DNA of 35,691 nucleotides from an uncultured Oscillospiraceae bacterium (GCA_904420435.1 CAJFVK010000010.1:1-35691); one strand, 5' to 3'; counted from the first letter of the stretch, positions 1 through 7,082 are shown. Program-made: numbers and translations. The notes: generated by a model not told the origin, from the sequence alone.

Positions 1-292
1 TCTCCTGGGGGCAGACCCGGCCGCACACGGCGGGCAGGGCGCTGTCGGCGGCGATGATCTGATAGGCGGCCTCAAAGTCGCCCTCCGCCACCTTGGCGAT
101 GAAATCGGGGATCTTGATCTGCACCGGGCAGCCGCTCACGCAGGGCCGGTTCTTGCAGTGGAGGCACCGGGTTGCCTCGTCCATGGCCTGCTCCTTGGTG
201 TAGCCCAGGGCCACCTCGTCAAAGTTGTGGCTGCGGACCTGGGGGTCCTGATGGGGCATGGGGTTCTTCTTGGGGGACATATTGGCAGCCAT
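1..292 (-). CDS. nfnB: NfnB-type large subunit (NADPH-dependent glutamate synthase small-chain family), N-terminal part
   Basis: Only the first 97 codons are in the window; the gene continues past the left edge. The visible part has the N-terminal iron-sulfur domain of the GltD/NfnB family, with cysteines at residues 43, 46, 51 and 55 (CLHC then C-x3-C) and again at 90 and 94. It starts one base after the nfnA stop, so the two genes are translationally coupled. Many databases call such proteins glutamate synthase small subunit. The partnership with an NfnA-like flavoprotein makes NADH-dependent reduced ferredoxin:NADP oxidoreductase subunit B the better call: a cytoplasmic electron-bifurcating complex in anaerobes. 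The catalytic FAD/NADPH domain lies outside the window, so the identification rests on the N-terminus and the context. Confidence 0.85.
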   Translation of the reverse strand, partial: MAANMSPKKNPMPHQDPQVRSHNFDEVALGYTKEQAMDEATRCLHCKNRPCVSGCPVQIKIPDFIAKVAEGDFEAAYQIIAADSALPAVCGRVCPQE

Positions 293-293
293 T

Positions 294-1136
294 TTACTTT
301 ACCTCCTGCTTGAACAGATTGCAGGCCTCTTCATAGGCGTGGCGCTCAAAATCCTTGTACATGGCGCCGCGAGCCATGGCCTCGTCGAAATCCACCTGGT
401 GGCCGTCAAACTCCGGACCGTCCACGCAGGCAAACTTGGTTTCACCGCCCACCGTCAGGCGGCAGCCGCCGCACATGCCGGTACCGTCGATCATAATGGG
501 GTTCATGCTGACCACCGTGGGGATGTTGTACTCCTTGGTGAGCTGGCAGACAAATTTCATCATAATCACCGGGCCGATGGCGATGACCCGGTCGTACTGG
601 GCGCCGGCCTCGATCTGCTCCCGGAGCAGGTCGGTGACCAGGGCCTTCTTGCCGTAGGAACCGTCGTCGGTGCCGATGATCAGGTTGGTGGAGGCGGCTT
701 CAAACTCCTCCTTCAGAATGATCAGGTCCTTGTTCCGGAAACCCACGATCAGATCCACGTGGCAGCCCTCGTCGTGGAGCTTCTTGGCCACAGGGTAGGC
801 AATGGCGGTGCCCACGCCGCCGCCCACCACGGCCACCCGCTTGAGGCCCTCGGTTTCCGTGGCCTTGCCCAGGGGGCCCACAAAGTCCTGGAGGTACTCG
901 CCCTCCTCCTTGTGGTTGAGCTTCTCCGTGGTGGCGCCCACCACCTGGAAGATAATGGTGATGGTGCCGGCCTCTCTGTCGTAGGCGGCAATGGTCAGGG
1001 GGATGCGCTCACCGTTTTCATCCACCCGCAGGATGATGAACTGGCCCGGCTCCGCCTTCCTGGCCACGGCGGGAGCCTCAATTTCCATCATGGTCACTGT
1101 TGGATTCAGGACCCTTTTCTTTACAATACGATACAT
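294..1136 (-). CDS. nfnA: NfnA-type FAD/NAD-binding ferredoxin-NADP reductase subunit
   Basis: 280 residues, the usual size of NfnA/SudB/PyrK-like subunits. The start at MYRIVKKRVL is chosen because AAGGAG lies 6-7 bases upstream; the open frame extends further but without a ribosome site. The N-terminal half is an FAD-binding ferredoxin-reductase barrel. A glycine-rich NAD site (GGGVGTAIAYPVA) follows near the middle. The C-terminal region holds a [2Fe-2S] motif D-G-x-G-x-C-G-G-C followed by a further Cys before DGPEF. One Asp plus three Cys is the ligand set described for Nfn complexes. With NfnB it should couple NADH and reduced ferredoxin to NADP reduction. The sigma-A promoter and a possible redox-responsive site are upstream. 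A SudAB-type sulfide dehydrogenase label is the main alternative. Confidence 0.88.
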   Translation of the reverse strand: MYRIVKKRVLNPTVTMMEIEAPAVARKAEPGQFIILRVDENGERIPLTIAAYDREAGTITIIFQVVGATTEKLNHKEEGEYLQDFVGPLGKATETEGLKRVAVVGGGVGTAIAYPVAKKLHDEGCHVDLIVGFRNKDLIILKEEFEAASTNLIIGTDDGSYGKKALVTDLLREQIEAGAQYDRVIAIGPVIMMKFVCQLTKEYNIPTVVSMNPIMIDGTGMCGGCRLTVGGETKFACVDGPEFDGHQVDFDEAMARGAMYKDFERHAYEEACNLFKQEVK

Positions 1137-1159
1137 AGCGACTCCTTTTCTACTCAGAT

Positions 1160-1179
1160 ACCTCTGTTCACCTAGAGGT
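1160..1179 (-). promoter_or_regulatory. Hairpin in the nfnA 5' untranslated region
   Basis: ACCTCT and AGAGGT form a perfect 6-bp inverted repeat with an 8-nt spacer, about 24 nt before the nfnA start and downstream of the predicted start site. A second, overlapping ACCT/AGGT dyad is present. It could be an mRNA stem or a protein site; the sequence does not decide which. Confidence 0.35.
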
Positions 1180-1193
1180 GCAGCATTCACATA

Positions 1194-1209
1194 CGTTAGA
1201 ATATTAACA
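1194..1209 (-). promoter_or_regulatory. Possible Rex-like operator overlapping the nfnA -10
   Basis: On the minus strand TGTTAATATTCTAACG matches the clostridial Rex pattern TGTTAA-N4-TTAACA at 10 of 12 fixed positions and overlaps the -10 box. Rex senses NADH/NAD, which would suit an Nfn operon, but the right half-site is imperfect and the match could be chance. Confidence 0.3.
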
Positions 1210-1229
1210 CACTTCCCATGCGCCGTCAA
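1201..1229 (-). promoter_or_regulatory. Sigma-A promoter of nfnAB
   Basis: Minus strand TTGACG, 17-bp spacer, TAATAT. Predicted start near 1194, giving a leader of about 58 nt to the nfnA start. Confidence 0.75.
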
Positions 1230-1250
1230 TGGAAAATACGCCGCCGGCGC

Positions 1251-1895
1251 CTATTGCCGCGTCAGGGCGATCTGCCGGCCGTCCACCTGCACCAGCCCCT
1301 CGTTGCGGAGCTTGCGCAGCTCCCGCATCATGGCGCTGCGGTCGGTGCTGATGTAGTCGGCCAGGGTGCTGAAGGTGAAGGGCAGGCGGAAGGACGCCCC
1401 TGATCCCTGCTGGATGGCGAAGTAGCACAGCAGCTTCTCCCGGATGCTCCGCCGGCTGAGGACCTCCACCCGCTGGCTCAGATGCTGGATTTGTCCGGTG
1501 ACCAGGGAAAACATGTTCTGGATCAGCTGGCTGTGGTGCTCGCAGGCGTTCTCGCAGGGGCGCATCATGTGGGAGTAGTCCAGAAACAGCACCCGGCAGG
1601 GGGTTTCACAGGCCACGCTGACGCTGTCCCCATTCCGGGCGGAGAAGCTGAGCACCTCCCCGAAGACGCTGCCCCGCTCCAGGTGCTCCAGAATGGTGCG
1701 CACGCCGCTGTAGTCGATCCGGGCCAGCTGGGCGGTGCCGCTGATCAGGACCCCCACCTCCCGGCCGGCGCCGTCGTATTCGCAGATGAGCTCGCCGCTC
1801 TCGTAGCTGCACTGCCGGGCCCGCAGGCAGCGCATCATCCGTTCAATGTCCTCTTCCGCGATGTTCTGAAAAATGGGAAACCCGGTATAATCCAT
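1251..1895 (-). CDS. Crp/Fnr-family transcriptional regulator
   Basis: 214 residues, normal for the family. Residues about 10-120 form a cyclic-nucleotide-binding-type beta-barrel (e.g. LERGSVFGEVLSF). A long dimer helix follows, and then a winged helix near residues 170-214 (TLADYISTDRSAMMRELRKL is the recognition region). It is Cys-rich: positions 23, 29, 38, 96, 100, 114, 118 and 157, including two C-x3-C pairs. This could support a redox or metal cofactor, though the CENAC-type motif is common in clostridial members. The start has only a weak ribosome site (CAGGAAAT). It lies upstream of nfnA on the same strand and divergent from the NrdD-like small gene. An 18-bp palindrome in the shared intergenic region is the obvious candidate target. 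The effector is not known. Confidence 0.85.
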   Translation of the reverse strand: MDYTGFPIFQNIAEEDIERMMRCLRARQCSYESGELICEYDGAGREVGVLISGTAQLARIDYSGVRTILEHLERGSVFGEVLSFSARNGDSVSVACETPCRVLFLDYSHMMRPCENACEHHSQLIQNMFSLVTGQIQHLSQRVEVLSRRSIREKLLCYFAIQQGSGASFRLPFTFSTLADYISTDRSAMMRELRKLRNEGLVQVDGRQIALTRQ

Positions 1896-1948
1896 GATCT
1901 TGTATTTCCTGCTTTCTACTTTTCAATATCTTGTGTTTTCCGGAAAGA

Positions 1949-1966
1949 CTGTTGCGGTTGCAACAG
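1949..1966. promoter_or_regulatory. 18-bp palindromic operator candidate (CTGTTGC-N4-GCAACAG)
   Basis: Two perfect 7-bp arms separated by GGTT, between the Crp/Fnr gene and the divergent NrdD-like gene, overlapping the -35 of the latter. The N4-centred dyad fits the geometry of Fnr-type sites (TTGAT-N4-ATCAA) but has a different core. Binding by the adjacent regulator is an inference. Confidence 0.55.
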
Positions 1967-1987
1967 CGCTTTGGGCAACTCTATGAT
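1958..1987 (+). promoter_or_regulatory. Candidate promoter of the NrdD-like small gene
   Basis: TTGCAA, 18-bp spacer, TATGAT. The -35 falls inside the 18-bp palindrome, so a bound regulator would block or reposition polymerase. Confidence 0.5.
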
Positions 1988-2048
1988 ATACTCAAGTACA
2001 GATATTGTAAAGGGGTTCGTCCCAATCTTTCACAGGAGGTGTCCGGAG

Positions 2049-2309
2049 ATGAAAGTAACCGTAACTGGCGGCGTGATTTCCCGGGAGGAGCAGGAGGCCT
2101 ATGTGGCCCGCGCCCTGAAGAAGTATCCCCACAACAGCGTGGAGGCCCTGGACATCCACGTGGACGGGGACTATGTGGACCTGGCCTACACCCTGAGTCC
2201 CCAGCCCTTTAGCCGGATCCGGCGGATTACCGGCTACCTGGTGGGGGACATGAGCCGCTGGAACGACGCCAAGACGGCGGAGGAGGCCCTGCGGGTCAAG
2301 CACATCTGA
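2049..2309 (+). CDS. Small protein resembling the glycyl-radical C-terminus of anaerobic ribonucleotide reductase (NrdD)
   Basis: 86 residues; AGGAGG sits 9 bases before the ATG. The last 30 residues (RRITGYLVGDMSRWNDAK, then AEEALRVKH) look like the C-terminal glycyl-radical loop of class III ribonucleotide reductase, where R-x-x-G-Y carries the radical glycine; here this is Gly62. The rest of NrdD is missing, including the active-site barrel and the CxxC zinc pairs. The first 55 residues look like a small alpha/beta fold. It stands alone between a Crp/Fnr gene and a strong terminator. Short Firmicutes proteins like this are often annotated simply as anaerobic ribonucleoside-triphosphate reductase. 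It may be an independent radical-domain protein, comparable in concept to GrcA/YfiD for pyruvate formate-lyase, or a diverged domain with another role. Confidence 0.65.
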   Translation: MKVTVTGGVISREEQEAYVARALKKYPHNSVEALDIHVDGDYVDLAYTLSPQPFSRIRRITGYLVGDMSRWNDAKTAEEALRVKHI

Positions 2310-2335
2310 GAAGCCCCTGCGCCTGAGCGCGGAAA

Positions 2336-2367
2336 AACGGGAGCGGCCCCTTGGGCTCGCTCCCGTT
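2336..2367. terminator. GC-rich hairpin without T-tract
   Basis: A 10-bp perfect stem (AACGGGAGCG / CGCTCCCGTT) with a 12-nt loop, just downstream of the NrdD-like stop. No T-run follows, so it may only protect the 3' end. Confidence 0.35.
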
Positions 2368-2417
2368 CATCATCCTTCGGGCCGCCAAAACGGCTGCCGG
2401 GAATTTTAGACAACCCC

Positions 2418-2452
2418 GGACGGGAGGACACTTCGTCCTCCCGTCCTTTTTT
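2418..2452 (+). terminator. Intrinsic terminator of the NrdD-like gene
   Basis: A perfect 12-bp stem (GGACGGGAGGAC / GTCCTCCCGTCC) with a 5-nt loop, followed by TTTTTT. It separates the gene from the convergent zinc-ribbon gene. Confidence 0.9.
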
Positions 2453-2476
2453 GCGCGCTTGAAGCCAGGAGTCCCA

Positions 2477-2833
2477 TCACTCCTCCAGGGGGGCGCCGCA
2501 CTGGGGGCAGAACCTCCCCTCGGAAACCGTGCCGCACAGGGGACAGGTCCTGCCCGCGTCCCCGCTGATCTGCTGGCGGGCCTCCCGGAGCTCGGCGATC
2601 CGGTTCTGAGATTTCCGGGCCGCGGCCACCAGGTCCGCCACCGCCTCGGGGGCGTCCTCCGCCAGGGTGGTCACATACCACTCGCCGATGGCCCGGTAAT
2701 TTTTATCCAGCTCCCGCTGCTCGGAGAGGATGGCCGCGGTGAGCTTGGCGCTGTCCGCCACATCCCGGGCCTTCTCGCCGGCTGCGGCGGCCATGGATTT
2801 TGCCTTCTGAGGGAAATCGTCAAAAAAAGCCAT
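2477..2833 (-). CDS. Small C-terminal zinc-ribbon protein of unknown function
   Basis: 118 residues from MAFFDDFPQKAK. This start is preferred because AAAGGAG precedes it by 9 bases; an upstream in-frame start lacks one. The N-terminal 90 residues are charged and mostly helical (AAAGEKARDVADSAKLTAAI; NRIAELREARQQI). The C-terminus is a zinc ribbon with CPLC and CPQC pairs about 12 residues apart, as in the zinc-ribbon_2 type. There is no signal peptide or membrane segment. It has its own promoter and appears monocistronic. No specific role can be assigned. Confidence 0.75.
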   Translation of the reverse strand: MAFFDDFPQKAKSMAAAAGEKARDVADSAKLTAAILSEQRELDKNYRAIGEWYVTTLAEDAPEAVADLVAAARKSQNRIAELREARQQISGDAGRTCPLCGTVSEGRFCPQCGAPLEE

Positions 2834-2937
2834 GCTGTTTCGCTCCTTTCGCCTGTAGCACTCTCTCAACAAAGCGCGGCGTCCCTCGGGCTTCGCGGAA
2901 TCGAGGGGGATTCGCCTGCGCTGCTGCTTCCGACTCC

Positions 2938-2966
2938 ATTATATGCATTTTCGCGGGAGGACGCAA
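2938..2966 (-). promoter_or_regulatory. Sigma-A promoter of the zinc-ribbon gene
   Basis: Minus strand TTGCGT, 17-bp spacer, TATAAT. The predicted leader is about 100 nt. Confidence 0.75.
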
Positions 2967-2988
2967 GCCGGTTTTCCCAAATTCCCAC

Positions 2989-3023
2989 AAAAAACAGGCC
3001 GGCGAATCGATTCGCCGGCCTGT
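2989..3023 (-). terminator. Intrinsic terminator of the AbrB-type gene
   Basis: Positions 2994-3023 are a perfect 30-bp palindrome centred on AATCGATT. On the minus strand it is followed by TTTTTT. It lies about 40 bp after the AbrB-type stop and just upstream of the zinc-ribbon promoter. Confidence 0.85.
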
Positions 3024-3063
3024 GGACCTCCGGTCCTGCCTGGGGCGCACCCGCAAAGGGCGC

Positions 3064-3318
3064 CTACAGGTCCTGATCCGCCCGCAGCTCCCGCAGGCAC
3101 TTGCCGCAGATGTTCCGCCCCCGGAAGGTGCGGATGTCCCGGGTGCCATCGCAGAACACACAGCTGGAGCGGACCTTTTTCAGGACAATGGAGGAGCCGT
3201 CCACATAGATCTCCAGCGCGTCCCGCTCGCTGATGCCGAGAGAGCGGCGCAGCTCCACGGGCAGCACAATCCGCCCCAGCTCATCAATCTTTCGCACAAT
3301 CCCTGTTGATTTCAGCAT
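3064..3318 (-). CDS. AbrB/SpoVT-family transcriptional regulator with Cys pairs
   Basis: 84 residues. The start at MLKSTGIVRK has AGGAGATGGG about 7 bases upstream. Residues 4-50 are a swapped-hairpin AbrB DNA-binding domain (GIVRKIDELGRIVLPVELRR, then LGISERDALEIYVDG). The C-terminal tail has CVFC and CGKC, a possible zinc site, as in many clostridial AbrB-like transition-state regulators. It is monocistronic with a strong promoter and terminator. A TGTCAA dyad overlaps its own -35, suggesting autoregulation. The neighbouring spmAB may be coincidental. Its targets cannot be read from the sequence. Confidence 0.85.
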   Translation of the reverse strand: MLKSTGIVRKIDELGRIVLPVELRRSLGISERDALEIYVDGSSIVLKKVRSSCVFCDGTRDIRTFRGRNICGKCLRELRADQDL

Positions 3319-3367
3319 GATCCCATCTCCTGTCGCTGTGAAGTCCGTCGGATTTTCAGGTGAATAT

Positions 3368-3396
3368 ACAATAGCACTGTTTTTGAAGGTTGTCAA
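3368..3396 (-). promoter_or_regulatory. Sigma-A promoter of the AbrB-type gene
   Basis: Minus strand consensus TTGACA, 17-bp spacer, TATTGT. Leader of about 45 nt. Confidence 0.8.
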
Positions 3397-3407
3397 TATT
3401 TTTGACA
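3391..3407. promoter_or_regulatory. TGTCAA-N5-TTGACA dyad at the AbrB-type promoter
   Basis: A perfect inverted repeat of 6-bp arms with an AT-only 5-bp centre. One arm is the -35 hexamer itself. It is a candidate autoregulatory operator, but part of the symmetry comes from the -35 consensus. Confidence 0.45.
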
Positions 3408-3618
3408 TTTGTGCAGATAAAATCAATTTTGCATTTTAGCACGAGAGATCAAAAGTTAAAAACTGCCATTTTTTGGAAGAAATCGAAAAATTGAATTTAT
3501 GCAAATATAATGAATAATACACGGCGGGCATACAGGAAAATCAGGGCTGGCGGAAGGCGGGACGCGGATTTTGCAGGCATATCCCCTTCCCGGACGGCCA
3601 TATATAAGGACTGAGGTG

Positions 3619-4200
3619 ATGACATTGGCGATGGCGTGGATCTGGACGGGGATGATCGTCCTGTCGGTGATCTTTGGCTTGATCAATCAGACGATTGCGG
3701 ACGTGGGCAACGCCGCCATGGAGGGCGCGGCGGCCGCAGTGGAGCTGTGCATCTCCATGGGCGGGATGATCTGCCTGTGGTCGGGAGTGATGGCGATCAT
3801 GGGCCGCTGCGGCTTTACCGACGCCCTGGCCCGGCTCTTCCGCCCCCTGCTGTGCCGCCTGATGCCCCGGGCCTGCCGGGACAAGGAAACCATGGCGGCG
3901 GTGTCGGCCAACATCTCCTGCAATCTCCTGGGGTTGGGGAATGCGGCCACCCCCTTAGGCATCCAGGCGGCCCGGCGCATGGCAAGGGGATGCGGCGGTG
4001 TGGCCTCCAATGAGCTGTGCATGCTGGTGGTGCTCAACACGGCGTCTATCCAGCTGCTGCCCACCACGGTGGCCGGGGTCCGGGCCGCCTGCGGCAGCGC
4101 GGCGCCCTTTGAGATCGTGCCGGCGGTGTGGCTGGCCTCGGTGCTGTCGGTGGCCGCGGGGGTACTTGCCGCCCGGCTCCTGTCCCGGGTCATCCGCTGA
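3619..4200 (+). CDS. spmA: Spore maturation protein A
   Basis: 193 residues, close to the roughly 196 of Bacillus SpmA. It is an integral membrane protein of the nucleoside-recognition (Gate) family, with hydrophobic segments near residues 6-25, 45-65 and 160-190. The family block NISCNLLGLGNAATPLG is present. The start at MTLAMAWIWTG is set by AAGGA 8 bases upstream; the open frame extends further. spmB follows after 13 bases. SpmA and SpmB are needed for spore-core dehydration and cortex properties. The AT-rich 300-bp region upstream has a CATACA element near 3530 that resembles a sigma-E -10, but I see no properly spaced -35. Confidence 0.93.
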   Translation: MTLAMAWIWTGMIVLSVIFGLINQTIADVGNAAMEGAAAAVELCISMGGMICLWSGVMAIMGRCGFTDALARLFRPLLCRLMPRACRDKETMAAVSANISCNLLGLGNAATPLGIQAARRMARGCGGVASNELCMLVVLNTASIQLLPTTVAGVRAACGSAAPFEIVPAVWLASVLSVAAGVLAARLLSRVIR

Positions 4201-4213
4201 GGGGAGGGCGCCT

Positions 4214-4732
4214 ATGGATCTCTCTGCGCTGCTGGTCCCGGCCCTGCTCTCCGTTACTGCCGTAGTGGGGCTGGGGAAGGGCGTCAACGTGTTCGACACC
4301 CTCACCCAGGGGGCCCAGGAGGGTCTGACCATCCTGCTGCGGATTTTGCCCAACCTGGTGGGGCTTCTGACCGCCGTCTACATGTTCCAGGCCTCCGGGG
4401 CTATGGACTTCCTGGGGAAGCTGCTCTCGCCGGCCCTGGAGGCGGTGGGGATCCCGCCGGAAACCGCGGGTCTGCTCTTTATCCGCCCGGTCAGCGGCAG
4501 CGGCGCCCTGGCCATCGGCAGCGACCTGATGGCCCGTTTCGGGCCGGACTCCTACGTGGGCCGGGTGGCGGCGGTGATGCTGGGCAGCACGGAAACCACC
4601 TTCTATACCGTCGCCGTCTACTTCGGCAGCGCCGGTATCCGCCGGACCCGCCACGCCATCCCCGCCGCCCTGGTGGCGGACCTGACAGGCTTTGTGGCGG
4701 CGGCCTTTGCCGTAAGGCTTTTTTTCTACTGA
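4214..4732 (+). CDS. spmB: Spore maturation protein B
   Basis: 172 residues, the usual length. GGGGAGGG lies just upstream of the ATG, and the gene is 13 bases after spmA in a two-gene operon. It is a membrane protein with the family features GLGKGVNVFDTLTQGAQEGL at the N-terminus, RPVSGSGALAIGSDLM in the middle and GSTETTFYTVAVYFG before the last segment. SpmB acts with SpmA in the developing spore. The presence of the pair supports an endospore-forming host. Confidence 0.93.
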   Translation: MDLSALLVPALLSVTAVVGLGKGVNVFDTLTQGAQEGLTILLRILPNLVGLLTAVYMFQASGAMDFLGKLLSPALEAVGIPPETAGLLFIRPVSGSGALAIGSDLMARFGPDSYVGRVAAVMLGSTETTFYTVAVYFGSAGIRRTRHAIPAALVADLTGFVAAAFAVRLFFY

Positions 4733-4740
4733 CACAGTGG

Positions 4741-4775
4741 GCTCGAAGCATCCGCTGGGGGATAGAGCATTTTTT
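4741..4775 (+). terminator. Weak intrinsic terminator after spmB
   Basis: Nested short stems (GCTC/GAGC outside, ATCC/GGAT inside) followed by TTTTTT. The stems are short and separated by a bulge, so termination may be partial. Confidence 0.4.
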
Positions 4776-4864
4776 GCAATATTTTCAGCACGGAGAGCAA
4801 CTCATAGCGCAAAAAAATGTTGTATACTATTTCCAATATCAAGGGAAGAGAGAAGTCTGCTTTT

Positions 4865-5719
4865 ATGAAATTCTGCAAAATGAATGGAGCCGGCAACGAC
4901 TTCATTATCCTCAACAACCTGGAGGAGCGCCTGCCCTGGGACCGTTTCCCGGACATTGCCCGGGTCCTGTGCCACCGGCACCTGTCCATCGGCGCGGACG
5001 GCCTGATGGTGGTGGAGAGGGCTACGGGGGACTGCGACTTCAAAATGCTCTTCTACAACAGCGACGGCTCCCAGGGGGAGATGTGCGGCAACGGCGCCCG
5101 GTGCATCTGCCGGTACGGCTATGAGGCGGGGCTGTCCGGGGAAACCCAGCGGGTGGAGAGCCCCAGCGGCACGGTGGTGGGCTGGCGGGTGGACCGCCGG
5201 AACTACCGCATCCGTCTGACGGACCCTACGGTGATTGAACCGGACTTCCCCCTGGAGGTGGACGGGACGGTGTACCCCTGCGCCTATGTGGAGCTGGGTA
5301 CTCCCGGCCTTCCCCATCTGGTGGTGGAGATCCCGGACCTGGAGAGGCGGACCATGGAGGACCTGCGGCCCCTGGGGGCGGCCCTGCGCGCCCACCCGAA
5401 GCTGACCAAGGGGGCCAACGTGAATTTCTTCCAGATCACCGGGCCGGACCAGGTGCTGGAGCTGACCTATGAGCGGGGGGTGGAGGACTTCACCTACGCC
5501 TGCGGCACCGGCACCGGCTCCCTGGTGCTGATCCTTGCCGGCAGGGGGCGGGTCAGCGGCGAGGATGTGCGGGTCAAGGTGCCCGGCGGCCTGCTCCGGC
5601 TGACGGTGGACCGGGACTGCGGCGGCGTGAAGGGCCTCTATCTCACCGGCCCCACCAATGTGGTCTGCCGGGGCGAGGTGACCGACGAGGAGCTGGATGC
5701 GGCCATGCGGGGAATGTAG
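4865..5719 (+). CDS. dapF: Diaminopimelate epimerase
   Basis: 284 residues, full length. It interconverts LL- and meso-diaminopimelate in lysine and peptidoglycan synthesis, in the cytoplasm without a cofactor. Both active-site cysteines are present: Cys74 in EMCGNGARC and Cys213 in YACGTGTGS, in the two mirror-image halves. The N-terminal MNGAGNDF motif is conserved. The ATG is preceded by a weak purine-rich stretch (GGGAAGAGAG). It stands between spmB and a symporter. A TATACT at 4823 could be its -10, but no good -35 is visible. Confidence 0.95.
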   Translation: MKFCKMNGAGNDFIILNNLEERLPWDRFPDIARVLCHRHLSIGADGLMVVERATGDCDFKMLFYNSDGSQGEMCGNGARCICRYGYEAGLSGETQRVESPSGTVVGWRVDRRNYRIRLTDPTVIEPDFPLEVDGTVYPCAYVELGTPGLPHLVVEIPDLERRTMEDLRPLGAALRAHPKLTKGANVNFFQITGPDQVLELTYERGVEDFTYACGTGTGSLVLILAGRGRVSGEDVRVKVPGGLLRLTVDRDCGGVKGLYLTGPTNVVCRGEVTDEELDAAMRGM

Positions 5720-5783
5720 GGCCTGCGGGCCGTGCAGATAACATCTCCGGCGCCTGCGCCGGGGGAATCGAGGAGGAGAGAAT

Positions 5784-7082
5784 ATGAGCAACCAACTGAG
5801 CAAAAAGTCGGTGGCCCGCAACTACGCCTTCCTGGCCATTATGCTGGGCGGCATGGTCCTCGGCGCCATCGTGGGCTGGATCTGGCCTCAGGAGCTGGAC
5901 GCGGAGGGCAACGTCATCTCCGCCGGCGCCACGGTGCTCAAGCCCATCGGTACGCTGTTTTTGAACATGATGTTCTGTATTGTGGTGCCCATGGTGTTCT
6001 CGTCCATCGCCGGGGCGGTGGCCACCATGAAGAGCCGCAAGCGGGCCGGCAAGATCATGGGCACCACGGTGCTGACCTTCGTTGTGACCGGCGCCATCGC
6101 GGCGGTGATTATGATCATCCTCATGAAGCTGATCCCGCCGGTCCTGGAGCCCTGGAGCAACCTGACGGCCGGCGTGGTGGAGGATCCCATCTCCATCCCG
6201 GACCTGATCGTGAACTTCTTTACCGTAGGGGACTTCTCCCAGCTGCTCAGCCGCAGCGCTATGCTGCCCCTGATCGTCTTTTCCATCCTCTTCGGATTCG
6301 GCGTGAATCTGGGGCCCGGGCCTGACAGCCCCATCGCCACCTTCCTCATCAGCCTCTCCGAGGCCATGATGAAGGTGGTGCAGCTGGTGACCTACTACGC
6401 CCCCATCGCCTTTTTCGGCTTCTTCGCCGACCTGGTGGCCACCTACGGCCCCCAGATCACCGAGGACTACGGACGGGCCCTGGCGGTGTACTACCCCCTG
6501 TGCTTTATCTACCTTTTCACCGCCTTCCCCCTCTTCGCCTGGTTTGGCGGCGGCAAGGGGGCTGTGCGGCTGATGTTCCGGCACATTGCCCGGCCGGCCA
6601 TTACCTCCCTTGGCACCTGCTCCTCTGTGGCCACCATCCCTACCAATCTGGAGGAGGCGGAGGCCTCCGGCATTTCCAAGGATATCAGCGAGATCGTGGT
6701 GCCTCTGGGGGCCACCATGCACATGGACGGCTCCTGCTTTTCCTGCATCCTGAAAATCGCGTTCCTCTTCGGCGTGTTCGGCCGGCCTTTTGACAGCATC
6801 GGCGACATGGTGCTGATGGTGGTGGTGGCGGTGCTGTCCTCTGTGGGCATGTCCGGCGTGCCCGGCGGCGGCTACATCGGCGAGTTCATCATGTGCTCCA
6901 TCTTCTTCCCCTCCCAGCTGGATGTGGCCTATCCCATCGCCGTGGCCATCGGCAGTCTGGTGGACCCCCCGGCGACCATGATCAACTCCGCCGGCGACTA
7001 TGTGATCTCTTACGTGGTGGCCCGTTTTGTGGACGGCAAGGACTGGCTCCAGAAGGCCTTCAAGGAGGGCCGGGTCAAGTAA
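5784..7082 (+). CDS. Dicarboxylate/amino acid:cation symporter (DAACS/GltP family)
   Basis: 432 residues with a strong AGGAGGAG site. It is a multi-spanning inner-membrane transporter. Family signatures are in order: a serine-rich hairpin region (SLGTCSSVATIPTNLEEA), the PLGATMHMDGS motif, the second hairpin GMSGVPGGGYIGE, and a C-terminal D-P-P-x-T-M-I-N-x-x-G-D. The last carries residues that contact the substrate carboxylate and amino group in GltPh-type proteins. Glutamate, aspartate or a C4-dicarboxylate are plausible substrates. Glutamate uptake would feed the methylaspartate pathway at 29-34 kb, but that link is only inferred. A strong terminator follows. Confidence 0.88.
   Translation: MSNQLSKKSVARNYAFLAIMLGGMVLGAIVGWIWPQELDAEGNVISAGATVLKPIGTLFLNMMFCIVVPMVFSSIAGAVATMKSRKRAGKIMGTTVLTFVVTGAIAAVIMIILMKLIPPVLEPWSNLTAGVVEDPISIPDLIVNFFTVGDFSQLLSRSAMLPLIVFSILFGFGVNLGPGPDSPIATFLISLSEAMMKVVQLVTYYAPIAFFGFFADLVATYGPQITEDYGRALAVYYPLCFIYLFTAFPLFAWFGGGKGAVRLMFRHIARPAITSLGTCSSVATIPTNLEEAEASGISKDISEIVVPLGATMHMDGSCFSCILKIAFLFGVFGRPFDSIGDMVLMVVVAVLSSVGMSGVPGGGYIGEFIMCSIFFPSQLDVAYPIAVAIGSLVDPPATMINSAGDYVISYVVARFVDGKDWLQKAFKEGRVK

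Noticed and set aside
3512-3540. Sigma-E promoter for spmAB
   Set aside because: A CATACA element fits the -10, but no -35 of the right sequence lies at 13-15 bp. Not listed as a feature.
5747-5762. CCGGCGC/GCGCCGG hairpin between dapF and the symporter as a terminator
   Set aside because: The loop is only 2-4 nt and no T-run follows; a ribosome site comes directly after.
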